Below are positions 1 to 7,717 of a stretch of DNA of 64,000 nucleotides, piece by piece. The notes under the pieces are model-generated. The model worked only from the letters and a program-made list of their open reading frames with translations, did not search any database and was not told the DNA's origin. The translations under genes and the position numbers were made by a program. Each line of letters opens with the position of its first letter. Position 1 is the stretch's first letter. This DNA is from Lactococcus garvieae subsp. garvieae (lineage in GTDB: Bacteria > Bacillota > Bacilli > Lactobacillales > Streptococcaceae), in NCBI RefSeq assembly GCF_029024465.1, contig NZ_CP118950.1:992001-1056000 (forward strand), written 5' to 3'.

Positions 1-1236
1 GACAAAGCCAAAACACTGAAAAAGTCAGCAAGGATTGAAAATGATTTTTATCAGATTGAATTTACTGAGGGGAATTTCAACCTTTACCTTAAGAAGAATG
101 GTAAAAAATATTTAGATTTTCTCTCTTTTGAAGATGGAGGAGATGAAGGAGATACCTACGATTATTCACCAGCCTTTGCGGATTGGATTTTAAATCTGAA
201 CTTTAAAAACAGTCAAACTTCTCATGTGGAACAAGGAGAATTACTAAGTCGAATAATTGTAGAAGGGGAATGGGAGCTTCCTTACAATCTGGAATCACGT
301 AAAGAACAAATACTTGATGGACAGGTTACATATGCATTAACTTTAGAGCTTAATAAACAGGATAATCGGATTCAGCTTCGCCTACATGTCAATAATAAAG
401 TTCTCGATCATCGCTTACGCTTAGTACTTAAAACAGATGTTCAATCTGCGTTTTCGACCAGCGACACACCTTTTGGTATTATCGATCGACCAATTGAAGA
501 AAAGCATTTGCAAGATTGGCGTGCAAGAGGATATAAAGAAGAACCTACAAGTATGCGCCCCTTGATTCACTTCGCCAATCTTCATGATGCGAAGACAAGT
601 TGGAGTTTCCTAAGTAAGGGAACAAAAGATTTCCAAGTTCTTGCTAAGGCGCAACAAGAGCTTGCCATTACGATATTTAGAGGCGTGGGTTACCTAGGAA
701 GACCAGATACGAAAAGACGTCCAGGAGATGCCTCTGGTTTGCAAACTAGAGAAGTTGAAACACCTGATAGCCAACTTTTAGGAGATGTTTTCTTTGAAGG
801 GAGTATCGTGATAGACACTAATTTTGATGCTGCAGCTCTCCAAAATCAGTACTTACTCACCACACAAGAAAATATATATTACCAAACACAGACAATCAAT
901 CGCTTCAGCACACCAATAGAATATTTCCCCATAAACAAGAAAAAACTAGAATTCAAAGAGCAACAGGTGGTAGTTTTAGAAAATATTGAAGTTGCCTTCA
1001 GCAGCATGGAAAGCAGTATCGATCAAACAGGTATACAATTACGGCTATATAATCCCTGTGATACGGCTCAAGGCATGCCGGGAGTTATTAAACTTCAAGA
1101 GCCAGCAGCAATTAAACTCTTAAACTTGGAAGGTAAAATTATTGGCAGTCTTGAAAATTCTACAAAAGAGCTCAAAATGGCAGAATTTAGACCGGGAGAA
1201 ATAAGAACTTATGGTATCTTTTTCAACAAACAGTAG
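1..1236 (+). CDS. Alpha-mannosidase, GH38 family (3' part, start outside window)
   Basis: The reading frame is open from base 1, so the gene starts upstream; 411 codons of the C-terminal part are visible. Around residues 40-50 of the visible part is an acidic DGGDEGDTYDYSP stretch, followed by beta-rich domains with RLRLVLKTD and VGYLGRPDTKRRPGD, all typical of the C-terminal half of bacterial GH38 enzymes (MngB-like and pneumococcal SP_2143-like). The catalytic domain is not in view. GH38 enzymes remove alpha-linked mannose from glycans, usually in the cytoplasm; no signal can be judged here. It ends 13 bases before the GH125 start, so the two are almost certainly co-transcribed. The pairing GH38-GH125 is known from the Streptococcus pneumoniae N-glycan locus. 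Exact linkage specificity is inference. Confidence 0.87.
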   Translation, partial: DKAKTLKKSARIENDFYQIEFTEGNFNLYLKKNGKKYLDFLSFEDGGDEGDTYDYSPAFADWILNLNFKNSQTSHVEQGELLSRIIVEGEWELPYNLESRKEQILDGQVTYALTLELNKQDNRIQLRLHVNNKVLDHRLRLVLKTDVQSAFSTSDTPFGIIDRPIEEKHLQDWRARGYKEEPTSMRPLIHFANLHDAKTSWSFLSKGTKDFQVLAKAQQELAITIFRGVGYLGRPDTKRRPGDASGLQTREVETPDSQLLGDVFFEGSIVIDTNFDAAALQNQYLLTTQENIYYQTQTINRFSTPIEYFPINKKKLEFKEQQVVVLENIEVAFSSMESSIDQTGIQLRLYNPCDTAQGMPGVIKLQEPAAIKLLNLEGKIIGSLENSTKELKMAEFRPGEIRTYGIFFNKQ

Positions 1237-1249
1237 GAGGACAAAGGAG

Positions 1250-2530
1250 TTGATAAAACAAGAAGAGTTAATCTCCAAGATTAAAAAACATGCAGAATCC
1301 ATTCGACTGTGGGATGACCGAGCAACATCACTTTTTCAACATGCCATAGTGGATACTATTTCAAACACCGTTTCAGTGCGTGAAAACGGGGAGATATTTG
1401 TTGCCACTGGAGATATACCAGCAATGTGGCTGAGAGATTCTACCTTTCAAATACTTCCATATTTGGAAATGGCAGATTCTATTCCGGAAATAACATCTCT
1501 GGTTCACGGGGTATTGAAGCAACAAATGCGCTATATTAATCATGATCCTTATGCAAATGCTTTTAATAAAGAACCAACGGACAGTCATTATAGTCAAGAT
1601 GTCTCCAATGTTCCCATATCGCCTTTAGTCTGGGAAAGAAAATTTGAGATTGACTCCTTGTGTGCCCCATTATTCCTGGCTTATCAACTCTACAAGCATA
1701 CAGGCTATAGCGCGCACCTTAAGGAGGATTATTGGGAAACTGTTGAACGGGTTCTCGATACCTTTATTAAGGAGCAGCATCATGAAAGCTCAGACTATAT
1801 TTTTAAAAGAACAAATTGCCCGCCATCCGATACACTTTCCCATGAAGGACGAGGAGAACCAATTGGTTATACAGGTATGGTCTGGAGTGCATTTAGGCCA
1901 AGTGATGATGCGTGTAAGTACGGTTATTTTATTCCAGGAAATTGCTTTATTTTAGTGGTTTTGGACCAACTTTTGGAGCTTCTTCCGGAGCACCTCTCTC
2001 CGAGGTTAGAAAGCAAAATAAAGAAACTTCAAGAAGAAATAACAGAAGGTATTCAAACATATGGTTTAGTTTCGTCTGAAAAAAATCCGTATTATGCCTA
2101 TGAGGTTGATGGTTTAGGTCAACAACTCTTTATGGATGATGCAAATGTACCAAGTCTACTTTCCTTGCCTTTCCTCGGCTATTGTAGAGCTGAAGATCCT
2201 CTTTATATAAAAACGAGAGAAAAATGCTTGAGTGAAGAAAATCCCTATTATTATGTTGGACAATATTTGCAGGGTATCGGTAGCCCGCACACTCCGCCAC
2301 GTTATGTGTGGTCAATAGCTTTAGCTATGGAAGGATTGACGACAGAAAATATAGACAAAATGAAAAAGCAGATAGAGACAATCGTTGCCACAGATGGTGG
2401 AACTGGTCAGTGCCATGAAGGAATTGATGTGGACAATCCAAATAATTACACCCGCGAATGGTTCTCTTGGTCAAACATGACCTATTGTCAATTGGTTTTT
2501 CGATACTTAAAGTTGAGTCAAAACAAATAA
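1250..2530 (+). CDS. Exo-alpha-1,6-mannosidase, GH125 family
   Basis: A metal-independent alpha-mannosidase of family GH125 (formerly DUF1237), 426 residues, about the usual family length. The hallmark GDIPAMWLRDS is at residues 54-64, and further family blocks include VWERKFEIDSLCAPL, GMVWSAFRPSDDAC and DDANVPSLLSLPFLGY. I place the start at TTG 1250, nine bases after a perfect AGGAGG (1235-1240); an upstream in-frame ATG at 1211 lies inside the GH38 gene and has no ribosome site. No signal peptide is visible, so it should act in the cytoplasm on imported high-mannose fragments. Characterised GH125 enzymes cleave alpha-1,6-mannose; that this one does is family knowledge, not visible here. 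Confidence 0.93.
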   Translation: MIKQEELISKIKKHAESIRLWDDRATSLFQHAIVDTISNTVSVRENGEIFVATGDIPAMWLRDSTFQILPYLEMADSIPEITSLVHGVLKQQMRYINHDPYANAFNKEPTDSHYSQDVSNVPISPLVWERKFEIDSLCAPLFLAYQLYKHTGYSAHLKEDYWETVERVLDTFIKEQHHESSDYIFKRTNCPPSDTLSHEGRGEPIGYTGMVWSAFRPSDDACKYGYFIPGNCFILVVLDQLLELLPEHLSPRLESKIKKLQEEITEGIQTYGLVSSEKNPYYAYEVDGLGQQLFMDDANVPSLLSLPFLGYCRAEDPLYIKTREKCLSEENPYYYVGQYLQGIGSPHTPPRYVWSIALAMEGLTTENIDKMKKQIETIVATDGGTGQCHEGIDVDNPNNYTREWFSWSNMTYCQLVFRYLKLSQNK

Positions 2531-2565
2531 AATTTTTAAAAATGTTTTCTTAAGGAGGAGGCAAG

Positions 2566-3738
2566 ATGAAAAAAATTAAACGCTATATTTTGGGTTTGCT
2601 TACCGTTGGACTTGGTATACTTATTTTTGGCCCAATTTCTGCTCAGGCACAAGAAGAAAGCCAGCAAGCGAAGACCATGGTTTACTACCGAGCATGGCGT
2701 GATAAGGAAATGAAAGGTGTCAATACCAGCCTTACAGACGAAAATTGGTTAAGTATGGATGATATTCCTTATGGAATTGATATTGTCAATGTTTTTAGCT
2801 ATGTTCCTCAAGGCCAAGAAAATGCTGCCGCACCCTTCTTTAAAAAGCTCAAACAATCCTATGTTCCTAACTTACATGCCCGAGGTGTAAAGTTAACTAA
2901 GGCAATTGATTATTCGGAGCTTTTAAAAATTCCTTATGCAGGAAACTTTCCGACCGCAGAAGAATTTGATGCTTATGCTAATAAATTGTTAGATGAGCAT
3001 GTACGCCAGTATGGACTTGATGGTTTAGATATTGACATGGAAACTTATCCAAGCGCTACAGATATTGCTCTTTCAAATGGTGTTATTCGTGCATTATCAA
3101 AATATATCGGGCCTCTTGCAAAGAACGGAACAGTGTTTGTTTATGATACAAATGGTTCCAATCTTAATCCCTTAAAAGATGTTGCAGACAGTTTTACATA
3201 CCTTGGTTACCAACAATATGGGTCAGATGACACACGTACAGCCAGAGCAATAAAAGATTATACTGGTGTGATTCCAAAAGAACAATTTATGCCTGGTTTA
3301 GCTTTTCCGGAAGAGCAAGACAGCAACAGATGGTACGATGCTAATGAACCTTACGAAGAAAGTAACATTTACAAAGTAGCAAAATATACAGCAGAAAATA
3401 AACTGTATGGTATGTTTCTCTATGCTTTGGACCGTGACGGAAGAACATATAACAATTTTGATTTAAACCATATTGTACCTTCAAACTTCCTTTGGACGAA
3501 AACAGCCATTTTACAGGCCAAAGGCTTTAGTCTGCAGGAGGCCAAAAATATAGCACTCCATCATTGGGAGCGCGTGGGACAAGGCACAGAGAATTATCAG
3601 GCCGCTTTAAATAAGATTAATCAAGCCCAGTCGATTTATGAAGTGAATAAAGTCTTACTTGGCTCAAGCGATGATTTTGCCAATGATGGTGTAAGTCTTC
3701 AATATGATCCAATGTACGAATTACAACTCATGAAGTGA
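2566..3738 (+). CDS. Secreted endo-beta-N-acetylglucosaminidase, GH18 family
   Basis: 390 residues. The N-terminus (MKKIKRYILGLLTVGLGILI) is a clear signal peptide with a likely cut after AQA near residue 28. The GH18 catalytic signature DGLDIDME is at residues 152-159 with E159 as the predicted proton donor. The short single-domain form and blocks such as MVYYRAWRDKEM resemble Endo F/H and EndoS-type enzymes, which cut the chitobiose core of N-glycans, more than true chitinases. There is no LPXTG or chitin-binding domain, so the protein should be released. SD AAGGAGGAGG precedes the ATG. It follows the two alpha-mannosidases by 35 bases and would supply their substrate by releasing glycans outside the cell. 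Chitinase-like activity on chito-oligosaccharides is the main alternative. Confidence 0.85.
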   Translation: MKKIKRYILGLLTVGLGILIFGPISAQAQEESQQAKTMVYYRAWRDKEMKGVNTSLTDENWLSMDDIPYGIDIVNVFSYVPQGQENAAAPFFKKLKQSYVPNLHARGVKLTKAIDYSELLKIPYAGNFPTAEEFDAYANKLLDEHVRQYGLDGLDIDMETYPSATDIALSNGVIRALSKYIGPLAKNGTVFVYDTNGSNLNPLKDVADSFTYLGYQQYGSDDTRTARAIKDYTGVIPKEQFMPGLAFPEEQDSNRWYDANEPYEESNIYKVAKYTAENKLYGMFLYALDRDGRTYNNFDLNHIVPSNFLWTKTAILQAKGFSLQEAKNIALHHWERVGQGTENYQAALNKINQAQSIYEVNKVLLGSSDDFANDGVSLQYDPMYELQLMK

Positions 3739-3768
3739 GTTTTGAGTATTTGAATAAAAAGACAGATG

Positions 3769-3807
3769 AGATTCTAGGGAATTTTAATTTTCCTAGGGTC
3801 TATTTTT
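3769..3807 (+). terminator. Intrinsic terminator after the GH18 gene
   Basis: A 12-bp stem including G-U pairs (3769-3780 with 3790-3801) is followed by ATTTTTG. It separates the mannosidase-GH18 unit from GH1-ROK, though read-through may join them. Confidence 0.7.
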
Positions 3808-3860
3808 GAAAAAGTTTAAATCCTTCTATTGCAGAAGAAGGAAAATAGAGGGAGTAAAAC

Positions 3861-5303
3861 ATGAAAATAGAATTTCCAAAAGATTTTTGGTGGGGCGCAG
3901 CGACAAGTGGTCCACAAACTGAAGGACGTTTCAAGAAAAAACACGATAATGTTTTCGATTATGACTTTGATCATTATAGTGAACGATTTTGGGGCTCCAT
4001 TGGCCCAGATACGACCAGTAATTTCTATAATGATTTCGAAGAAGATATCCGTTTGATGCAGAAAGCTGGACTCAATAGTATTAGAACAAGTATTCAGTGG
4101 TCTAGACTTATTGAAGATTTTGAGACGGGAAAGACTGATCCTCAAGCGGTGGCTTTTTATAACCGCGTGATTGATACTTTTTTAGCCGCTGGCATTCGGC
4201 CCATGATGAACTTACATCATTTTGATCTACCTGTGGAGCTTCTCCATAAATATGGCGGCTGGGAAAGTAAAAAAGTGGCCCAACTCTTTGCTCAGTTTGC
4301 AGAGCAATGTTTCCGCTTATTTGGCGACCGAGTAACGGAGTGGTTTACACATAATGAACCCATAGTAGTTGTCGAATGTGGCTATCTTTTAGGTTTCCAT
4401 TATCCTGACCTTAAAGATGGTAAAAAAGCAGTTCAAGTTGCCTATAATCTACAATTGGCTTCCAGTTTAGCTATTGAAAGATTTAGAAAAATAAATAAAA
4501 ACGCCCAAGCTAAGATTGGTATTATTCTCAATTTAACACCTAATTATGCCAAGGACGAAGAAATACAGAATCTCAAAGCAGCTCACTTTGCTGATTTGTG
4601 GCAAAATCAACTGTTTTTGGATGCCTCAGTAAAAGGATATTTCCCACAAGAACTCGTAAATATATTAGAGCAAGATGGAGTTTTGTGGGAAAGTACGACC
4701 GAAGAGCTTGAAATTATAAAGGACAATACAGTGGATTTTCTAGGAGTAAATTATTACCACCCAAGTCGTGTTCAAGAGCCAGAGTTTTCGAGTGACAGTT
4801 TAGCTCAGGATTGGCTGCCTGAAAAATATTATGCCTCCTTTAACAAAAGAGGCGTACGTATGAATGCAGACAGAGGCTGGGAGATTCACCCACAGACGAT
4901 TTATAACATAGCGAAAACGATACAAAATGACTATAATAATATCCCATGGTTCATCTCCGAAAATGGTATGGGTGTCGAAAACGAAGCACGTTTTGAGGAT
5001 AAAGAGGGGATTATCCAAGATGATTATCGTATTCAATTTATGACGGAGCACCTTTACTATTTACACCAAGCAATATCCGAAGGTTCAGCCTGCTTAGGTT
5101 ATCACACATGGACACCAATAGATTGTTGGAGCTGGCGTAATTCGTATAAAAACCGCTATGGATTAATTTCCTTGGATGTTCACAAACAAATCAAGAAACT
5201 AAAAAAATCAGCACATTGGTATCGCAAAGTTTCAGAAAGTTCTAGTATTGATATCGAAGAAACACTGTTGCAAAAACTGAAAGAGGATGAAAAATGGCAT
5301 TGA
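3861..5303 (+). CDS. Glycoside hydrolase family 1 (6-phospho-beta-galactosidase-like)
   Basis: 480 residues, a full-length GH1 TIM barrel. It starts with FPKDFWWGAATSGPQTEG, has acid/base E166 in THNEP and nucleophile E367 in ISENGMG. The C-terminal specificity loop WSWRNSYKNRYG (residues 423-434) and KKSAHWYRKVSE closely resemble LacG-type 6-phospho-beta-galactosidases. S424, W425 and Y433 of the phosphate pocket are present, but the lysine expected two residues before Y433 is N431; K430 is next to it. It acts in the cytoplasm. It overlaps the following ROK kinase gene by 10 bases, so they are translationally coupled. Together they could handle the beta-linked sugar left after endoglycosidase action. 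Whether the substrate is phosphorylated cannot be decided from the sequence. Confidence 0.86.
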   Translation: MKIEFPKDFWWGAATSGPQTEGRFKKKHDNVFDYDFDHYSERFWGSIGPDTTSNFYNDFEEDIRLMQKAGLNSIRTSIQWSRLIEDFETGKTDPQAVAFYNRVIDTFLAAGIRPMMNLHHFDLPVELLHKYGGWESKKVAQLFAQFAEQCFRLFGDRVTEWFTHNEPIVVVECGYLLGFHYPDLKDGKKAVQVAYNLQLASSLAIERFRKINKNAQAKIGIILNLTPNYAKDEEIQNLKAAHFADLWQNQLFLDASVKGYFPQELVNILEQDGVLWESTTEELEIIKDNTVDFLGVNYYHPSRVQEPEFSSDSLAQDWLPEKYYASFNKRGVRMNADRGWEIHPQTIYNIAKTIQNDYNNIPWFISENGMGVENEARFEDKEGIIQDDYRIQFMTEHLYYLHQAISEGSACLGYHTWTPIDCWSWRNSYKNRYGLISLDVHKQIKKLKKSAHWYRKVSESSSIDIEETLLQKLKEDEKWH

Positions 5304-6166
5304 TAACGATTGATGTTGGGGGAAGCAGCATTAAATATAGTCTTTTCTCTGAAGGAAAATTAGGAGAAGTCAAGTCGAAACAAACACCTGATAACCTTGA
5401 AGATTATTACAGCTGTCTGAAGGACATTGTGCGTGAAATGAGACAAGAGAGTAAAAATATAACTGGTGTTGCGATGAGTTCTCCTGGAGCAGTTAATCAG
5501 GCAACAGGATATATTGAAGGATTCAGCGCCTTACCTTATATTCACGGGTTTAATATCCATCACGCCTTAGAAGAAAAGCTTGGCTTGCCTTTGGCTATAG
5601 AAAATGATGCCAATTGTGCTGCTCTTGCTGAAGTTGCTTTTGGCGCAGCAAAGCATCTACAAAATGTACTTTTTCTAGTGCTTGGTACAGGAGTAGGTGG
5701 AGCTGTTGTTATCAACGGAAAAATTCATCATGGAAAACATCTTTTTGGCGGTGAATTTGGTTTTATGTTGATGGATGAAAAACATACTTTTTCGGATCTG
5801 GGCACAGCGGTAAACATGGCGAAACGTTACAATCAAAGGTGCAGTACAAATCTGACAGGTCAAGAGGTCTTTAGACGAGCGAGACAGGAAAAGGATAGCC
5901 TTGCGCAAGAAGAGATGGAATGTTTTACATTTAATGTTGCAAAAGGTATTTATAATCTCCAGTATGCCTTTGATCCTGAACTTATTGTCATCGGTGGAGC
6001 AATTTCACAAGCGGAGTGGCTGGTCCCAGAACTGAACAAACAGATGAACAAGATAATCAGGACTTTAGAAATACCACCCTTTTTGCCTGAGATTAAGGTT
6101 TGTCACTATCGCAATTCAGCAAATCTCATAGGGGCAGCCGTAAATTTTCACCAAAATAAAAGTTAA
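5294..6166 (+). CDS. ROK-family sugar kinase (BglK-like)
   Basis: 290 residues. The N-terminal ATP loop DVGGSSIKYSL, the glycan-pocket block IENDANCAALAE and LVLGTGVGGAVV identify a ROK kinase. The Cys-rich zinc site of many ROK glucokinases (CxCGxxGC) is absent, as in the beta-glucoside and hexosamine kinase branch. No N-terminal helix-turn-helix is present, so it is an enzyme, not a ROK repressor. It starts within the end of the GH1 gene (10-base overlap). It probably phosphorylates a monosaccharide or disaccharide released by the locus, such as mannose, ManNAc or a Man-GlcNAc unit; this choice is inference. Pneumococcus also carries a ROK gene next to its GH38/GH125 pair. Confidence 0.83.
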   Translation: MALITIDVGGSSIKYSLFSEGKLGEVKSKQTPDNLEDYYSCLKDIVREMRQESKNITGVAMSSPGAVNQATGYIEGFSALPYIHGFNIHHALEEKLGLPLAIENDANCAALAEVAFGAAKHLQNVLFLVLGTGVGGAVVINGKIHHGKHLFGGEFGFMLMDEKHTFSDLGTAVNMAKRYNQRCSTNLTGQEVFRRARQEKDSLAQEEMECFTFNVAKGIYNLQYAFDPELIVIGGAISQAEWLVPELNKQMNKIIRTLEIPPFLPEIKVCHYRNSANLIGAAVNFHQNKS

Positions 6167-6168
6167 GA

Positions 6169-6196
6169 AAAAAGACATGGGAAGCTATGTCTTTTT
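6169..6196 (+). terminator. Intrinsic terminator after the ROK kinase
   Basis: A perfect 10-bp stem (AAAAAGACAT, 6169-6178, with 6187-6196) around an 8-base loop ends in a T run. It closes the glycan locus. Confidence 0.8.
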
Positions 6197-6212
6197 AATT
6201 TAAGCATTAAGC

Positions 6213-6241
6213 TTGATTATATACCCTATAGGGTATATAAT
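6213..6241 (+). promoter_or_regulatory. Promoter with CsoR/CstR-like palindromic operator
   Basis: The -35 TTGATT (6213-6218), a 17-bp spacer and the -10 TATAAT (6236-6241) form a near-consensus promoter. A perfect 22-bp palindrome (6218-6239, core ACCCTATAGGGT) fills the spacer. The ATACC...GGTAT arms match operators of the CsoR/CstR repressors, which control rhodanese genes in other Firmicutes. No csoR/cstR gene is in the window. Confidence 0.72.
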
Positions 6242-6272
6242 GATCTTATAAACAAAATAAAGGAAAAAGTAA

Positions 6273-6569
6273 ATGCGAACAATTACAATGCAAGAATTAG
6301 TAGAAGTAATGAAGGACGAGGCAGATATTATTGACGTCCGAGAAGCTTTTGAATATGAAGCTGGACATGTACCAACAGCACGTAATATACCCATGAGCGA
6401 GATAGAAAGCCGTATTGCCGAAGTTAATGTAGGGAGCTATATTATCTGTCAATCCGGTGCTCGCTCAGCACAGGTCACCCAATGGCTTGCTGCCAATGAT
6501 ATTGATGTCATTAATGTTTTAGGCGGTACAAATGCTTGGGACGGTTGCTTGGCCAGTAAGGAGAAATGA
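6273..6569 (+). CDS. Single-domain rhodanese
   Basis: 98 residues, one rhodanese domain. It has the IIDVREAFEYEAGHVPTARNIP block and the active-site loop CQSGARS with nucleophile C59. Rhodaneses move sulfane sulfur as a cysteine persulfide between thiosulfate, low-molecular-weight persulfides and acceptors. It is cytoplasmic, with no signal. It overlaps the second rhodanese gene by four bases. The palindrome in its promoter points to control by a persulfide-sensing CstR-like repressor encoded elsewhere. The exact sulfur donor is unknown. Confidence 0.9.
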   Translation: MRTITMQELVEVMKDEADIIDVREAFEYEAGHVPTARNIPMSEIESRIAEVNVGSYIICQSGARSAQVTQWLAANDIDVINVLGGTNAWDGCLASKEK

Positions 6570-6892
6570 TGTTTGGATTATTTACTAAAATTAAAAGTAT
6601 AACGACAACAGAGCTTGCTACACATCTGAGAAATAATCAGATAAAAGAAGAAATTATTGATGTGCGAGAACCTTACGAATATAAAAAAGGCCATATTAGG
6701 GGGGCTAGAAACATTCCTTTAGGCCAAGTTTCTGCTGCAGCATTAGCACCCGATAAAAAGTATTTTGTGATTTGTCAATCAGGGATGAGGTCGAAAAAAG
6801 CTTCTAAAATACTTTCAAAAATGAATTACGATGTAACAAACGTGACCGGCGGTATGATGTCGTGGCATGGTAAAGTGACAAGAAAAGTTTAA
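6566..6892 (+). CDS. Second single-domain rhodanese
   Basis: 108 residues, a rhodanese domain with IDVREPYEYKKGHIRGARNIP and active loop CQSGMRSKK, nucleophile C70. It begins with two consecutive ATG codons (6566 and 6569); AAGGAG at 6558-6563 favours the second by spacing. It differs clearly in sequence from its neighbour, so this is not a recent duplication. Twin rhodaneses could act as a relay or have different partners. It is co-transcribed with the first and ends just before a strong terminator. Confidence 0.89.
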   Translation: MMFGLFTKIKSITTTELATHLRNNQIKEEIIDVREPYEYKKGHIRGARNIPLGQVSAAALAPDKKYFVICQSGMRSKKASKILSKMNYDVTNVTGGMMSWHGKVTRKV

Positions 6893-6907
6893 AAAACTTA
6901 AAAGCAG

Positions 6908-6945
6908 AAAAATTCAGAGGGATTAACAAGTCCCTCTGAATTTTT
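6908..6945 (+). terminator. Terminator after the rhodanese pair
   Basis: A perfect 15-bp stem (6908-6922 with 6931-6945), loop TTAACAAG, ends in TTTTT. The next gene's promoter elements overlap this hairpin. Confidence 0.88.
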
Positions 6946-6953
6946 GATATAAT
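6923..6953 (+). promoter_or_regulatory. Extended -10 promoter giving a probable leaderless mRNA
   Basis: TGATATAAT is an extended -10 (hexamer 6948-6953); a weak TTAACA (6923-6928) lies 19 bp upstream. Only six bases separate the -10 from the ATG at 6960, so transcription should start at or next to the start codon. No ribosome site is present. Confidence 0.6.
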
Positions 6954-6959
6954 ACATTT

Positions 6960-7586
6960 ATGACTTATCAAGTAAAAATAATTTACCCTAAAGAAGAAGC
7001 TCTTGAGAGCAATAAATTAACAGAACGTACATTCAATGAATACATGGATGACTTGGAAGCAGAAGAAGTCATTAAACAGTACGAGCAACTTTTGACTGAA
7101 GGTTATTCTATTTCAGTTAACTTTTTCCCGCCACAAGTAGACAAAGAAGGAAGCGAACAAGATCCATTTAAAATTGCGGAGAGTTTTGAACTGGCTGGTA
7201 TAACTTATAAAGCAACCCTGAAACTCAAAGCCTCAGGAACTTACGAAGACATGGTGAAAATTGCTAAAATGATCGAGCAACAAGGTTATGATTACAGCAT
7301 CACTGTCAAACTTCAGGTCAATGAAAATTCGCCCGTCGATTTTGAGAAAGAAAGTTCATGGTTTGATTCCGAATATGCAAAATACACAGTCTTGCCTAAG
7401 GCAAGTAGCCAAGACATTGCGGATCTTCGCTCACTTTATGATATCTTAGCGGAAGAACACTATAAGGTAAGCATTAACCTCAAAGCTAAGGTTAAAAAAG
7501 ACGATGATGATAGTTTTGCAAGTCAATTAGCAGCCTATCCTGCAGAAACTCTAGTGACCTTTAAATTATCGGATGCAAATGTGTAA
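6960..7586 (+). CDS. Hypothetical protein, 208 aa
   Basis: I do not recognise this family. It is an acidic, soluble protein with no signal peptide or membrane segment. Internal repetition is visible: the pattern of a Y-rich helix followed by a strand such as GYSISVNF (about residues 49-56), GITYKATLKLKA (75-86), GYDYSITVKLQ (104-114) and HYKVSINLKAKV (170-181) recurs, suggesting three or four tandem alpha-beta units. The start is the ATG at 6960, which has no Shine-Dalgarno sequence but lies six bases after an extended -10 (leaderless candidate). It stands alone between two terminators. Function unknown. Confidence 0.72.
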   Translation: MTYQVKIIYPKEEALESNKLTERTFNEYMDDLEAEEVIKQYEQLLTEGYSISVNFFPPQVDKEGSEQDPFKIAESFELAGITYKATLKLKASGTYEDMVKIAKMIEQQGYDYSITVKLQVNENSPVDFEKESSWFDSEYAKYTVLPKASSQDIADLRSLYDILAEEHYKVSINLKAKVKKDDDDSFASQLAAYPAETLVTFKLSDANV

Positions 7587-7693
7587 AACAAGGAATAATT
7601 ACATAAATAAAAATATGTAAAACAAAAGCAAAAAGAAACTGGACCTACTCTTTGATAGCGAATGAGAGGGGTTTTTAAATAGTTTTACATAAA

Positions 7694-7717
7694 AAAAGAG
7701 CATGAGAATGCTCTTTT
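7694..7717. terminator. Bidirectional terminator between converging genes
   Basis: AAAAGAGCAT (7694-7703) pairs with ATGCTCTTTT (7708-7717) around GAGA. It is flanked by A and T runs, so it can serve the gene at 6960 (+) and the MFS gene (-). A second, imperfect hairpin at about 7642-7675 followed by TTTTT may also end the + strand transcript. Confidence 0.78.

Noticed and set aside
2566-3738. Chitinase annotation for the GH18 gene
   Set aside because: Length, lack of chitin-binding domain and the mannosidase neighbours fit an endo-N-acetylglucosaminidase better, though not proven.
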